A DNA stretch of 64,000 nt, from assembly GCA_963790775.1 (NCBI GenBank), contig CAWBPR010000011.1, positions 372,001-436,000 on the forward strand. Direction: 5' to 3'. Position 1 is the first letter of the stretch. Each line of letters opens with the position of its first letter. The notes below the pieces were generated by a model that was not told the DNA's origin, did no database searches, and saw only the letters and a program-made list of their open reading frames with translations. Source of the DNA: JASJBU01 sp963790775. Lineage in GTDB: Bacteria > Pseudomonadota > Gammaproteobacteria > Chromatiales > Chromatiaceae. Shown here one piece after another: positions 1-7,622 of this stretch. The translations under genes were made by a program, and so were the position numbers.

Positions 1-2
1 TG

Positions 3-536
3 GCAGGCTTGATTAGCGGAGTCCTGATTGGTCATATTGAAGAACAAAACGACCAAATCCTGACTGCAGAACAAGCATTGAGCAGCGTAAACGGGCAGCT
101 TGAATTACTCAGTGAACAGCAATCCGGGCAGCATGCCAGGATGCTGGAGCAGTCACAGCTGAGCCGCACTCGCCTCAACGCAGTGGCGGAAGGATTTTCA
201 TTCTGCCTGCGATTTCGTACCGAAAGTGCGGCCATAGAGCCTGCTCTGCAACCACATCTGGATGCGCTGGCCGGGATGCTGAATGTCTTCACAGAACTGG
301 ATGTTGAGGTGCGCGCTTCGGCCGACCGCCATGGCAGCGTCAACTACAATCAGCAACTGGCAAAACTCCGGGCAGATGCGGTTGCCCAGCGCTTGATTGA
401 TGCGGGCGTCTCAGTCGTCAGGATCAAGCTGAGAGTTATCGGGGAAGAGGCGGCAATCTACCCGGAAAACGACCCTGAAGGGTTGGATTTTGATCGGTAT
501 GTGGTGCTCTCTTTGCTGCCGGGAGATGCATCATGA
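3..536 (+). CDS. pdsO: Sortase-associated OmpA-like protein PdsO, C-terminal part (5' truncated by window)
   Basis: The reading frame is open to the left edge of the window, so the N-terminus is missing; a TTG at 9 is only an internal codon. What remains is the end of a hydrophobic stretch, a Gln/Glu-rich probable coiled coil (first ~50 residues) and an OmpA-like C-terminal domain (about residues 65-175 of the visible part) with a degenerate peptidoglycan-binding signature: ADRHGSVNYN followed by LRADAVAQRL. OmpA-family proteins of this kind (PdsO) are known from the proteobacterial dedicated sortase system, where they precede the sortase substrate and a class GN sortase. That order is exactly what follows here. 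Likely role: cell-envelope partner of the sortase system. The PdsO identification rests mostly on context; the OmpA-like fold is clear. Confidence 0.75.
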   Translation, partial: AGLISGVLIGHIEEQNDQILTAEQALSSVNGQLELLSEQQSGQHARMLEQSQLSRTRLNAVAEGFSFCLRFRTESAAIEPALQPHLDALAGMLNVFTELDVEVRASADRHGSVNYNQQLAKLRADAVAQRLIDAGVSVVRIKLRVIGEEAAIYPENDPEGLDFDRYVVLSLLPGDAS

Positions 537-697
537 ATGGTTACCCAAGGCCAATGAGCGACGAATTTATCAACGCCTCACCGGAGGAGCGGATGAGTGA
601 ATGCAGTCAGTGGTTGCTGGTTGAAAAAATTGCCGGGGATACACAACAGCGGGTATCAGAAGGGGAGAAAAAATATGCACAAGACTCCCCGGAATGA
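533..697 (+). CDS. Small 54-residue protein coupled to pdsO in sortase operon
   Basis: A short frame starts with an ATG that overlaps the pdsO stop (ATGA at 533-536). It has a good ribosome-binding site, GGGAG at 521-525, seven bases upstream. It encodes 54 residues, acidic and hydrophilic, beginning MNGYPRPMSDEF and ending KKYAQDSPE, with no membrane segment. It ends at 695-697, overlapping the preferred start of the sortase substrate (675) by 23 bases, which would couple translation of all three genes. I know no family for it. It could be a real small subunit of the system or merely a translational-coupling leader. The start arrangement and ribosome-binding site are seen; the function is unknown. 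Confidence 0.5.
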   Translation: MNGYPRPMSDEFINASPEERMSECSQWLLVEKIAGDTQQRVSEGEKKYAQDSPE

Positions 698-2822
698 GGC
701 TATCGCTCGGATGTCACCGGTTTATGACCTGCAACGGCAGGAGGTTATCAAGGATCTTCTGTTGACCTTGGCGGCAGCTTTGTGGACCGGACTGGCAGCT
801 TCAATCCTGTTTGTACTGCTGGTGTTCATGACGAGCGGGAGTGTCCAGGCATCGGAGGACAGCCCGAGTAGTGGCGCGCTGGCCCTGTATGCGCTGGATG
901 GCAGACGGATTGATGATGCTCCGCTGGTGTCCACCGACGTTCACATGGAGATTCACGGCATGCTGGCGCGGGTCGTGGTCGCACAGCATTTCACCAACCC
1001 GGGTCGTGACTGGCAGGAGGGAATCTATCAATTTCCACTGCCGGAGAATAGTGCGGTCGGGCAATTGCGGATGAGAATAGGTGAGCGGCAGCTCGAAGGC
1101 GAGATACAGGAAAGAAAAAAGGCCAGAGCCATCTATGACCAGGCCAGGTTGTCAGGTCGCAGAGTGACTTTATTGAGCCAGCAGCGTCCCAATATCTTTA
1201 CCACCTCAGTCGCGAATATCGGACCCGGAGAGTCGATTCTGATAGAAATCGAGTATCAACAGACCCTGCGGTATGATCAGGGCCGTTTTCAGCTGAGATT
1301 TCCACTGGTGGTCGGGCCCCGCTATATCCCGGGAACTGTGCTGGCGGACCCTGAGACGCTTCGCTTGAGCGGCAATGGCTGGGCGCTGGACACTGATCAG
1401 GTCCCAGATGCGAGTCAGCTGACTCCTCCTGTAGCAGATCCTCGGGATGGGCAGCTCAATCCGGTAAGTCTGTCGATCCGTCTGGACCCGGGGATGGAGG
1501 TGGAGGAGCTTCACAGCCCATACCACGAACTGGTGCGTCAAGTGGATGATCAGGGAGTCTATCTATTGAGTTTGAGGTCGAAAACAGTACCTGCAGACCG
1601 TGACTTCGAGTTGCAGTGGAAGCCAAAGACTGGTCAAAACCCCAAAGCTGCAATTTTCCGTGAAACGTGGGAAGGTCAGGAATATGCGCTACTCATGGTG
1701 GTTCCACCGGAGTCGAAAGCTGATGCGGGAGGATTGTCCCGGGAAGTGATATTTGTCGTGGACACCTCAGGGTCCATGCATGGCTCATCCATCTCCCAGG
1801 CAAAGGCGGCGCTGCAGATGGCGCTGGGCCAATTGCATCCACAGGATCGCTTCAATCTGATTCAGTTTAATAACCATACACACGCGTTGTACAAAAGAGC
1901 CGTTCCTGCAACCCGGCAGAATGTCGATCAAGCGCTGCAATATGTAAGCCGCCTGCAGGCTGATGGAGGAACCCAAATGTTGCCCGCCATGCAGCTTGCG
2001 CTGGGGCATGGATCTGAGTCCAAGCGTCTGCGGCAGGTGATCTTTCTGACGGATGGCAGTGTGGGAAATGAACAGGCGCTGTTTAGCCTGATCAGGCAGC
2101 AACTGGGTGACAGCCGACTGTTCACGATCGGTATAGGCTCGGCGCCAAACAGCTATTTCATGCAGCGTGCTGCGGAGTTTGGACGTGGTAGTCATACCTA
2201 TATCGGAGATCTTTCAGAGTTGGCGTTACACATGCAAAAGCTCTTCGATAAGCTGAAATATCCGGCATTGATCGATATACATCCCATCTGGAGTGATGGT
2301 CGAACACTCGAGAGTTATCCTGCCAGAATTCCTGATCTCTATCGGGGGGAACCGCTGCTGGTGGCGCTCAAGGCCGATGAGTTAGCAGGTGATCTGCGGT
2401 TGGAGGGGCAACTGGCTGGCTCCCTCTGGCGGCAGACGCTTTCATTCCAGAACGTGGCTCAGCACCCGGGGATACATGCCCTCTGGGCTCGCGCGAAGAT
2501 CAAGGATCTGATGGCGGAACTGAGTCGGGGCGCTCAGGATCCCAAGCTGCGCAGCAAGGTCCTGGAGCTGGCGCTGGAACATCAGTTGGTGAGTAGTTAT
2601 ACCAGTCTGGTGGTGGTTGACCGGACACCAGCACGTGATCTGGACAAGACCGTGAAAAAGGGTCTGGTCCCCACAAACCTGCCTCATGGGTGGACTGCAT
2701 CCAAGGTCTTCGGTGAATTGCCGCAAACAGCGACAGCCTCTCAATTACACCTGCTGAGCGGCATGGTTCTATTGCTGGTGGCGCTGCTTGTCGGGTTTCG
2801 CTCGAGGCATGTTTCCACATGA
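675..2822 (+). CDS. Marine proteobacterial sortase target protein (VIT + vWA domains)
   Basis: The presumed substrate of the adjacent sortase: 715 residues. After an N-terminal membrane/signal segment (about residues 20-58) come a VIT domain (about 65-190) and a von Willebrand A domain with an intact MIDAS motif, DTSGSM, from about residue 363. The C-terminus is a sortase sorting signal: LPQTA at about 682-686, a hydrophobic helix, then the basic tail RSRH. This matches the known marine_srt_targ family. I chose ATG 675 because GGGGAG (662-667) sits seven bases upstream; GTG 597 would add 26 residues without a good site, and ATG 711 is possible. The stop overlaps the sortase start (ATGA, 2819-2822). 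It is probably displayed at the envelope and may bind ligand metal-dependently (inference). Confidence 0.9.
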   Translation: MHKTPRNEAIARMSPVYDLQRQEVIKDLLLTLAAALWTGLAASILFVLLVFMTSGSVQASEDSPSSGALALYALDGRRIDDAPLVSTDVHMEIHGMLARVVVAQHFTNPGRDWQEGIYQFPLPENSAVGQLRMRIGERQLEGEIQERKKARAIYDQARLSGRRVTLLSQQRPNIFTTSVANIGPGESILIEIEYQQTLRYDQGRFQLRFPLVVGPRYIPGTVLADPETLRLSGNGWALDTDQVPDASQLTPPVADPRDGQLNPVSLSIRLDPGMEVEELHSPYHELVRQVDDQGVYLLSLRSKTVPADRDFELQWKPKTGQNPKAAIFRETWEGQEYALLMVVPPESKADAGGLSREVIFVVDTSGSMHGSSISQAKAALQMALGQLHPQDRFNLIQFNNHTHALYKRAVPATRQNVDQALQYVSRLQADGGTQMLPAMQLALGHGSESKRLRQVIFLTDGSVGNEQALFSLIRQQLGDSRLFTIGIGSAPNSYFMQRAAEFGRGSHTYIGDLSELALHMQKLFDKLKYPALIDIHPIWSDGRTLESYPARIPDLYRGEPLLVALKADELAGDLRLEGQLAGSLWRQTLSFQNVAQHPGIHALWARAKIKDLMAELSRGAQDPKLRSKVLELALEHQLVSSYTSLVVVDRTPARDLDKTVKKGLVPTNLPHGWTASKVFGELPQTATASQLHLLSGMVLLLVALLVGFRSRHVST

Positions 2823-3409
2823 AGCCCTCACATTGGGCCATGATGATTCTGCTGGTTGCAGGATTTTGGCAATTGGCGGCTGGAGGGTGGATTCATGCAA
2901 AGGCCTGGCTGGCGCAGCAACTCATCGCCGACGCCTGGGCGAGAACCCGCCACCCCGGCGAGAGAGTGGCGCCATGGGCTTGGGCGGATACCTGGCCGGT
3001 TGCCAGGCTGGAAGTGCCCAGGCTCGGGCTATCGCGCTATGTGCTTGCTGGTGGGCATGGCAGGGCGCTGGCTTTTGCTCCGGGCTGGCTGGAAGGGACC
3101 ACGCTGCCCGGTGGGCGGGGAAAAAGCGTGATCAGTGGTCACCGGGACACGCATTTTCGCTTCCTGGCGCAGCTGGAGCTCGATGATCAGATATTTGTAA
3201 CCACTGCAGATGGGGGCAAAGTTCAATACAATGTCGCAAACCGGCAGGTCTATCATGAAAAGGCTGGATGGCTGCTCAGCCCGGAGCAACGGCAACAATT
3301 GCTCCTGATTACCTGTTATCCATTCGATGCCCTGGTTCCAGGGGGACCCTGGCGATATGTGGTGACCGCCCATGTCGCGGAGGAAACTGCTGAAGCGGTT
3401 GGCATCTGA
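2819..3409 (+). CDS. Class GN sortase
   Basis: Cysteine transpeptidase of 196 residues that cleaves an LPxT-like signal and attaches the substrate. An N-terminal membrane anchor (about residues 5-24) precedes the sortase fold. All three catalytic residues are present: His108 in GHRDTHF, Cys166 in LITCYPF and Arg179 in GPWRYVV. Class GN sortases are the Gram-negative class that travels with one dedicated substrate, here the vWA protein immediately upstream, whose stop overlaps this start by 4 bases. A sensor kinase and regulator (PdsS/PdsR) usually lie upstream, outside this window. Confidence 0.93.
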   Translation: MKPSHWAMMILLVAGFWQLAAGGWIHAKAWLAQQLIADAWARTRHPGERVAPWAWADTWPVARLEVPRLGLSRYVLAGGHGRALAFAPGWLEGTTLPGGRGKSVISGHRDTHFRFLAQLELDDQIFVTTADGGKVQYNVANRQVYHEKAGWLLSPEQRQQLLLITCYPFDALVPGGPWRYVVTAHVAEETAEAVGI

Positions 3410-3534
3410 GTGTGATCAAGCGAGTTCCAGGGCGGTCATGCCACACACAGCATGATTGATGCGGTGCTTGCCACTCCCACACCAGTAGGTTTGAGGGTAG
3501 AATAACTCGAAGAGTGAGAACATCATTATTTCGC

Positions 3535-4254
3535 ATGAAGCCGATACGTATTTTTCGCCATATCGCCTGTGAGGGACCTGGTTACCTCGGGGATTTCCTC
3601 GACCGCGAGGCCGTTCCCTGGGAGCTGGTCTGTATCGATGCGAATCGACCAGTACCTGCCGGAGTGGATGATGTTTCCGGCCTGGTTTTCATGGGCGCCG
3701 CTGTCAGTGTCAATGACCCGTTGCCCTGGCTTGAAGCTGAAATGGATCTGATACGAAAAGCGAATCAGGCGGGTGTGCCGATGATGGGGATCTGCTTCGG
3801 CGGCCAGTTGATCAGCAAGGCGCTGGGTGGCGCGGTGACCCGAGGGGAGGGGATGGAGATCGGCTGGTATCCCCTCTACCGTCTGAGCAGCGGCAATCAC
3901 AAGGGTTGGCTGGATGGACTGCCGGTGGAGTTCGACACCTTCCATTGGCATGCGGATACTTTCTCCATGCCTCCCGGCAGTCAGCCGCTGCTGATGAGTG
4001 AATGTTATAAAAACCAGGGGTATGTTCTGGATGATCATCTCGGGATGCAGTTCCATCTGGAGATGACAGAGGAGATGGTGGAAGCCTGGATCGACAAATA
4101 TGGCAGTGATCTCAAGCTTGACTCCTGCTGCATCCAATCAGCTCATTCGATCAAGGAGGATCTGTGTGGGCGTATTGAACGTCTCCACGAAATCTCCGAT
4201 GTCATCTACGGCAATTGGCTGAAGCGGGTCAGGAAGCATGAGGTTGAGGATTGA
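3535..4254 (+). CDS. Class I glutamine amidotransferase-like protein
   Basis: About 239 residues with the class I GATase fold (GMP-synthase-like). The nucleophile elbow is GICFGG with Cys87, and the His/Glu pair lies in QFHLEM (His174, Glu176). Such domains hydrolyse glutamine to supply ammonia, but stand-alone copies like this often act on unknown partners or as gamma-glutamyl peptidases. An ATG at 3535 and a GTG at 3514 are both possible; neither has a strong ribosome-binding site, and ATG is preferred. The stop overlaps the TTG start of the downstream L,D-transpeptidase. Substrate unknown. Confidence 0.85.
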   Translation: MKPIRIFRHIACEGPGYLGDFLDREAVPWELVCIDANRPVPAGVDDVSGLVFMGAAVSVNDPLPWLEAEMDLIRKANQAGVPMMGICFGGQLISKALGGAVTRGEGMEIGWYPLYRLSSGNHKGWLDGLPVEFDTFHWHADTFSMPPGSQPLLMSECYKNQGYVLDDHLGMQFHLEMTEEMVEAWIDKYGSDLKLDSCCIQSAHSIKEDLCGRIERLHEISDVIYGNWLKRVRKHEVED

Positions 4255-4973
4255 AGCTGTTGATTAAGGTCCTGTTGCTGCTGCTAAGCGGGCAAGCAGC
4301 AGCGATGCACGATCAGGATGCGCAGCCCGCCGACCCGGAAGTGCGGCATCTCCTGCAGGCGCGGTTCCAATATGCCGGTCTTCACTATCCTCCTGAGCGT
4401 ATCCAGCTCATTGCCTTGAAAGAGAGTCGTAAACTAGAGCTCTGGGCCTGGCAGGCGAAGCAATGGCGGCATGTTCACGATTACCCGGTATTTGCAGCCA
4501 GCGGCCATACGGGTCCGAAGTTGCAAGAGGGTGACAAGCAGGTGCCTGAGGGTTTTTATCGTATCGAAGCACTGAATCCAAACAGTAATTTCCACCTTTC
4601 ATTGAAGCTGAACTATCCCAATGCTTTTGATTGGAAAAATGCCCTGGATGAGGGACGACTGACTCCAGGCTCCAACATCTTCATTCATGGCAGCGCCTGG
4701 TCTGTGGGTTGCCTGGCAATTGGAAATCGAAGTGTGGAAGAACTCTATACTCTGGTTTCAGCTATTGGCACCCATAGAGCTCATGTGCTGATTGCGCCTT
4801 TTGATTTCAGGGTGAGAGAGATCGAGGCTGATAAAGATCAGCCGCTCTGGCTGAAACAGCTCTATGCATATATCAATGTACGTTTGAAGCAGTTTCCATT
4901 GACCAGGAAGAATTCCGAATGTTCTTTAGATTGTCTGCTCAACCAGGAGAGGTTGACCTATAAAAGTAAATAA
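4251..4973 (+). CDS. L,D-transpeptidase (YkuD domain, YafK-like)
   Basis: 240 residues. A hydrophobic signal sequence (KLLIKVLLLLLSGQAAA) directs export. The YkuD catalytic motif is complete: FIHGSAWSVGCLA with His and Cys. The family forms 3-3 cross-links or attaches or releases lipoproteins from peptidoglycan; YafK-type members act in the periplasm. The start is a TTG at 4251 that overlaps the preceding stop (TTGA), so translation is likely coupled to the amidotransferase. Another L,D-transpeptidase lies at 19664. Confidence 0.88.
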   Translation: MKLLIKVLLLLLSGQAAAMHDQDAQPADPEVRHLLQARFQYAGLHYPPERIQLIALKESRKLELWAWQAKQWRHVHDYPVFAASGHTGPKLQEGDKQVPEGFYRIEALNPNSNFHLSLKLNYPNAFDWKNALDEGRLTPGSNIFIHGSAWSVGCLAIGNRSVEELYTLVSAIGTHRAHVLIAPFDFRVREIEADKDQPLWLKQLYAYINVRLKQFPLTRKNSECSLDCLLNQERLTYKSK

Positions 4974-5277
4974 CACATGCAGGGGCTAATATTAATCTGC
5001 AATCCCTTTGTCAAACAACAACCCCTCGATTATTGCTGCCACAACCAGGGTCCGTTGACACCCAGGACCTAGTCAACGCAGTTTAAAAGGCCACTCCTTT
5101 CCATCCTTTGGTTGACAGTAAATTTGTTTATTGGCACTCTTGCCAGGATAAGAACAAATGTCCTAATATCTTCAAAGCAATGCCCACTGATTTTGATATT
5201 TTGTGCATCCCAACTCGCTTTAAAATCTCGAAATCCCGACCATCGGCCGTTCAACCTATAAAACCCGGGAGAATTCT
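4974..5277. other. Intergenic region, no gene seen
   Basis: 304 bases without a convincing coding frame. An A+T-rich stretch follows the transpeptidase stop. Near the right end GGGAGA (5267-5272) is the ribosome-binding site of the ThiF-like gene. Promoters for that gene presumably lie here, but I cannot place them. Confidence 0.5.
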
Positions 5278-6189
5278 ATGGGAGATGCTTTCCAGTATTC
5301 GCCGCATGATGCATTTGAGCGAAATATTGGTCTTATCAGTGAGAAAGAACTCTCACAACTAACTGATAAATTAGTCGCTATACCTGGCTGTGGAGGGGTC
5401 GGCGGGGTCCATGCCCAGACCCTCGCCCGCATGGGGGTTGGGCGCTTTCGCATTTCAGATCCAGACAGCTTTTCCCTGGCCAATTTCAATCGTCAAATTG
5501 GGGCTAATATTGAAACAATTGGCCGAAATAAGGCGGAGGTGATTGCAGAGATGCTGCTTGCCATTAATCCACAGGCTGAAATCACTAATTTCGCTGGAGG
5601 CATCACCAGTTCGAACGTGGCGTGCTTTGTGGATGGCGCGGATTTGCTGATTGATGGCATTGATTTTTTCGCCCTGGATATCAGACGCAAATTGTTCGCC
5701 GAAGCCTGGAGAAATTCAATTCCAGCCTTGACGGCCGCCCCGCTGGGGTTTTCCGGAACCTTGCATATCTTTTCGCCGGGGGGCCTCTCCTTCGATGATT
5801 ATTTTGATCTGCATGATGCGCAGCCCTCATTCGATCAGTTTGTCAACTTCCTCATGGGGCTTGCCCCCAAGGCATTACATGCGCCCTATATGGATTTGAG
5901 CACGGTTAAACCAGCGGAAGGCCGCGGGCCGTCATCCATTATTGGCGTTCAACAAGCAGCCTGTCTGGTAGGGGCGGAGGCGGTCCGCATACTGCTGGGG
6001 AATCAACCTTCTTTTTTAGCGCCTCACTATCTCCAGTTTGACGCCTACCGACAAAAGCTGGTCAAAGGCCATCTGTCTGGAGGAAATCGAAACTGGCTGC
6101 AACGAATAAAACGCCGCTTGGTGGTGAAAAGGTTTCGTCAACTGAAATTGGATGAAGCATTCGAAGCGGTCTGCATAAAAGGTAATTGA
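5278..6189 (+). CDS. ThiF/E1-like adenylyltransferase
   Basis: 303 residues with an E1-like Rossmann fold: nucleotide loop GCGGVG (residues 37-42), acidic DPDSF (61-65) and NFNRQ with the ATP-contacting Arg72. This core (MoeB/ThiF/HesA/E1) adenylates a C-terminal carboxylate. The Cys-x-x-Cys zinc pair common in MoeB/ThiF is not visible, and no obvious E1 catalytic cysteine stands out. No ubiquitin-like or ThiS-like partner lies beside it. Downstream on the same strand are a GNAT-cNMP fusion (46 bases away) and a DUF2235 hydrolase. A role in adenylating a small peptide or amino acid for the neighbouring acyltransferase is a guess. Start chosen from GGGAGA five bases upstream. Confidence 0.85.
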   Translation: MGDAFQYSPHDAFERNIGLISEKELSQLTDKLVAIPGCGGVGGVHAQTLARMGVGRFRISDPDSFSLANFNRQIGANIETIGRNKAEVIAEMLLAINPQAEITNFAGGITSSNVACFVDGADLLIDGIDFFALDIRRKLFAEAWRNSIPALTAAPLGFSGTLHIFSPGGLSFDDYFDLHDAQPSFDQFVNFLMGLAPKALHAPYMDLSTVKPAEGRGPSSIIGVQQAACLVGAEAVRILLGNQPSFLAPHYLQFDAYRQKLVKGHLSGGNRNWLQRIKRRLVVKRFRQLKLDEAFEAVCIKGN

Positions 6190-6235
6190 AGATTGGCTTG
6201 GCGAATAAGAAGTAGATGGTTGGCAGGAAACAAAT

Positions 6236-7444
6236 ATGGCGATGAAACTTAAAATAGCCAGGAGCGGTAAGGAACTGGACGATGTCTTCTGGTTGAGGCA
6301 TGAAGTTTACGTGGTCGAGAACGGGAAATATGGAGGCATGACCTTCCATGACAAGCGCATTGTAGATCGTTTTGATGCTTTTCCTGATTGTGTGAATATC
6401 ATTGCCTACGAAAGTCGGGAGCCGGTAGGTACTCTGCGTATCAGTCTTGATGCCGGGACGGGGTTACCTTCCGAGGAGTACTTTGATCTGACCCCGCATC
6501 GTGCGGAAATCGAATGCCAATGGCAGAATCAATATCAGCGATCTACGTTGGTGACCTGTGCCGGGATGCTTGCGGTCCGTCAGAAATGGAAGAGTCGCAG
6601 GGATGTGATTCGTGCGCTGATCAAAATGGCGGTGGGTGTCTGGCACGCATGGGGCGTTACCCATGTGTACGCAACGGTCAATCATGAGACGGTTGGCATG
6701 TATGACCGACTGGGATTTTCACCGCTCGCAGGCAAGATCTGGATTGAGTCCATTGGTAATCATATCATTCCGATTGCCGCACGTTTTGAAAGTCTCTATC
6801 AGTGGGCCTTCGGGCACCTTCAGAGCGATCTGCTGCAGGCTTACAGTGGCCATTTCGAGCGCCTGTTGCTTAAAAAGGGTGAGGTGTTGTTTTCGGAGGG
6901 TGAAGCGGGTGACTACGCCTATGTTGTCGATGAAGGGGCCATCAAGGTATCCCGCAAAGACTTGAGTGGATCCCAGCTTATTCTGGCCACATTGGATCGT
7001 GGTGAGATTTTTGGGGAATTGGCCCTGATCGACACCAATCCAAGGTCAGCAACAGCCACTGCCATGAAGACAACAGAATTGATCATTCTGGACAGGGAAA
7101 CTTTCCAAGAAGGTATCCGCACTGAACCACGCTTGTTGAATCTGATAATGGGGGATTTTGCGAGACGAATTCGCCGCATGGATGATCTGGCTCTGGTGCT
7201 CGCGTATGGAGCCAATTCGCAACGACTCAATTTTGCTCTCGATGTAATTCAAGGTCAGGCAAAGCCGGACACAAAACTCCCCAATGTATGGACGGTCAAG
7301 GCAGGCCCGGAAGAGTTGGCGCATCTGGCGGGAGTGAGTGAAGTGGTCGCTCTCTCTTTTCTGGACTCCAGAAAGGATGCGGGTGAACTCGACTATAATC
7401 ATCGCGCCATCCATTTTTACAGCATCGAGCAGAATTCCCAATAA
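6236..7444 (+). CDS. GNAT N-acyltransferase fused to cNMP-binding and winged-helix domains
   Basis: 402 residues in three parts. Residues 1-195 look like a GNAT/autoinducer-synthase-type N-acyltransferase (LRHEVYVVENGKYGG near the start, then GTLRIS and NHETVGMYDRLGF). Residues about 205-320 form a cyclic-nucleotide-binding domain with an intact phosphate cassette, GELALID (260-266) and PRSAT (269-273), whose Arg contacts cAMP/cGMP phosphate. Residues 320-402 resemble a Crp-type winged helix (EELAHLAGVSEVVALSFL). The reading is cyclic-nucleotide-controlled acyl transfer, perhaps with DNA binding. Mycobacterial Pat also joins cNMP and GNAT domains but in the opposite order. Substrate and DNA binding are unproven. 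Confidence 0.82.
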   Translation: MAMKLKIARSGKELDDVFWLRHEVYVVENGKYGGMTFHDKRIVDRFDAFPDCVNIIAYESREPVGTLRISLDAGTGLPSEEYFDLTPHRAEIECQWQNQYQRSTLVTCAGMLAVRQKWKSRRDVIRALIKMAVGVWHAWGVTHVYATVNHETVGMYDRLGFSPLAGKIWIESIGNHIIPIAARFESLYQWAFGHLQSDLLQAYSGHFERLLLKKGEVLFSEGEAGDYAYVVDEGAIKVSRKDLSGSQLILATLDRGEIFGELALIDTNPRSATATAMKTTELIILDRETFQEGIRTEPRLLNLIMGDFARRIRRMDDLALVLAYGANSQRLNFALDVIQGQAKPDTKLPNVWTVKAGPEELAHLAGVSEVVALSFLDSRKDAGELDYNHRAIHFYSIEQNSQ

Positions 7445-7622
7445 CACTCAATCAGGAATACTGTTGTAGCTTAAACCTTTTTAACCTATCTTCATTGAAA
7501 CAATGTACATAACTCATGGTAATGCCTGGTCACTGGCCGATTCAGGGGTGACTGACGGCAAGAACGCAATAACAAGCTGAACTCGATCGGTCCAATATAC
7601 CGTTACAGAACAAGGGGGAGTG

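Noticed and set aside
597..674. GTG start for the sortase substrate, 26 codons upstream
   Set aside because: No good ribosome-binding site and the added residues are not like the family; ATG 675 has GGGGAG seven bases before.
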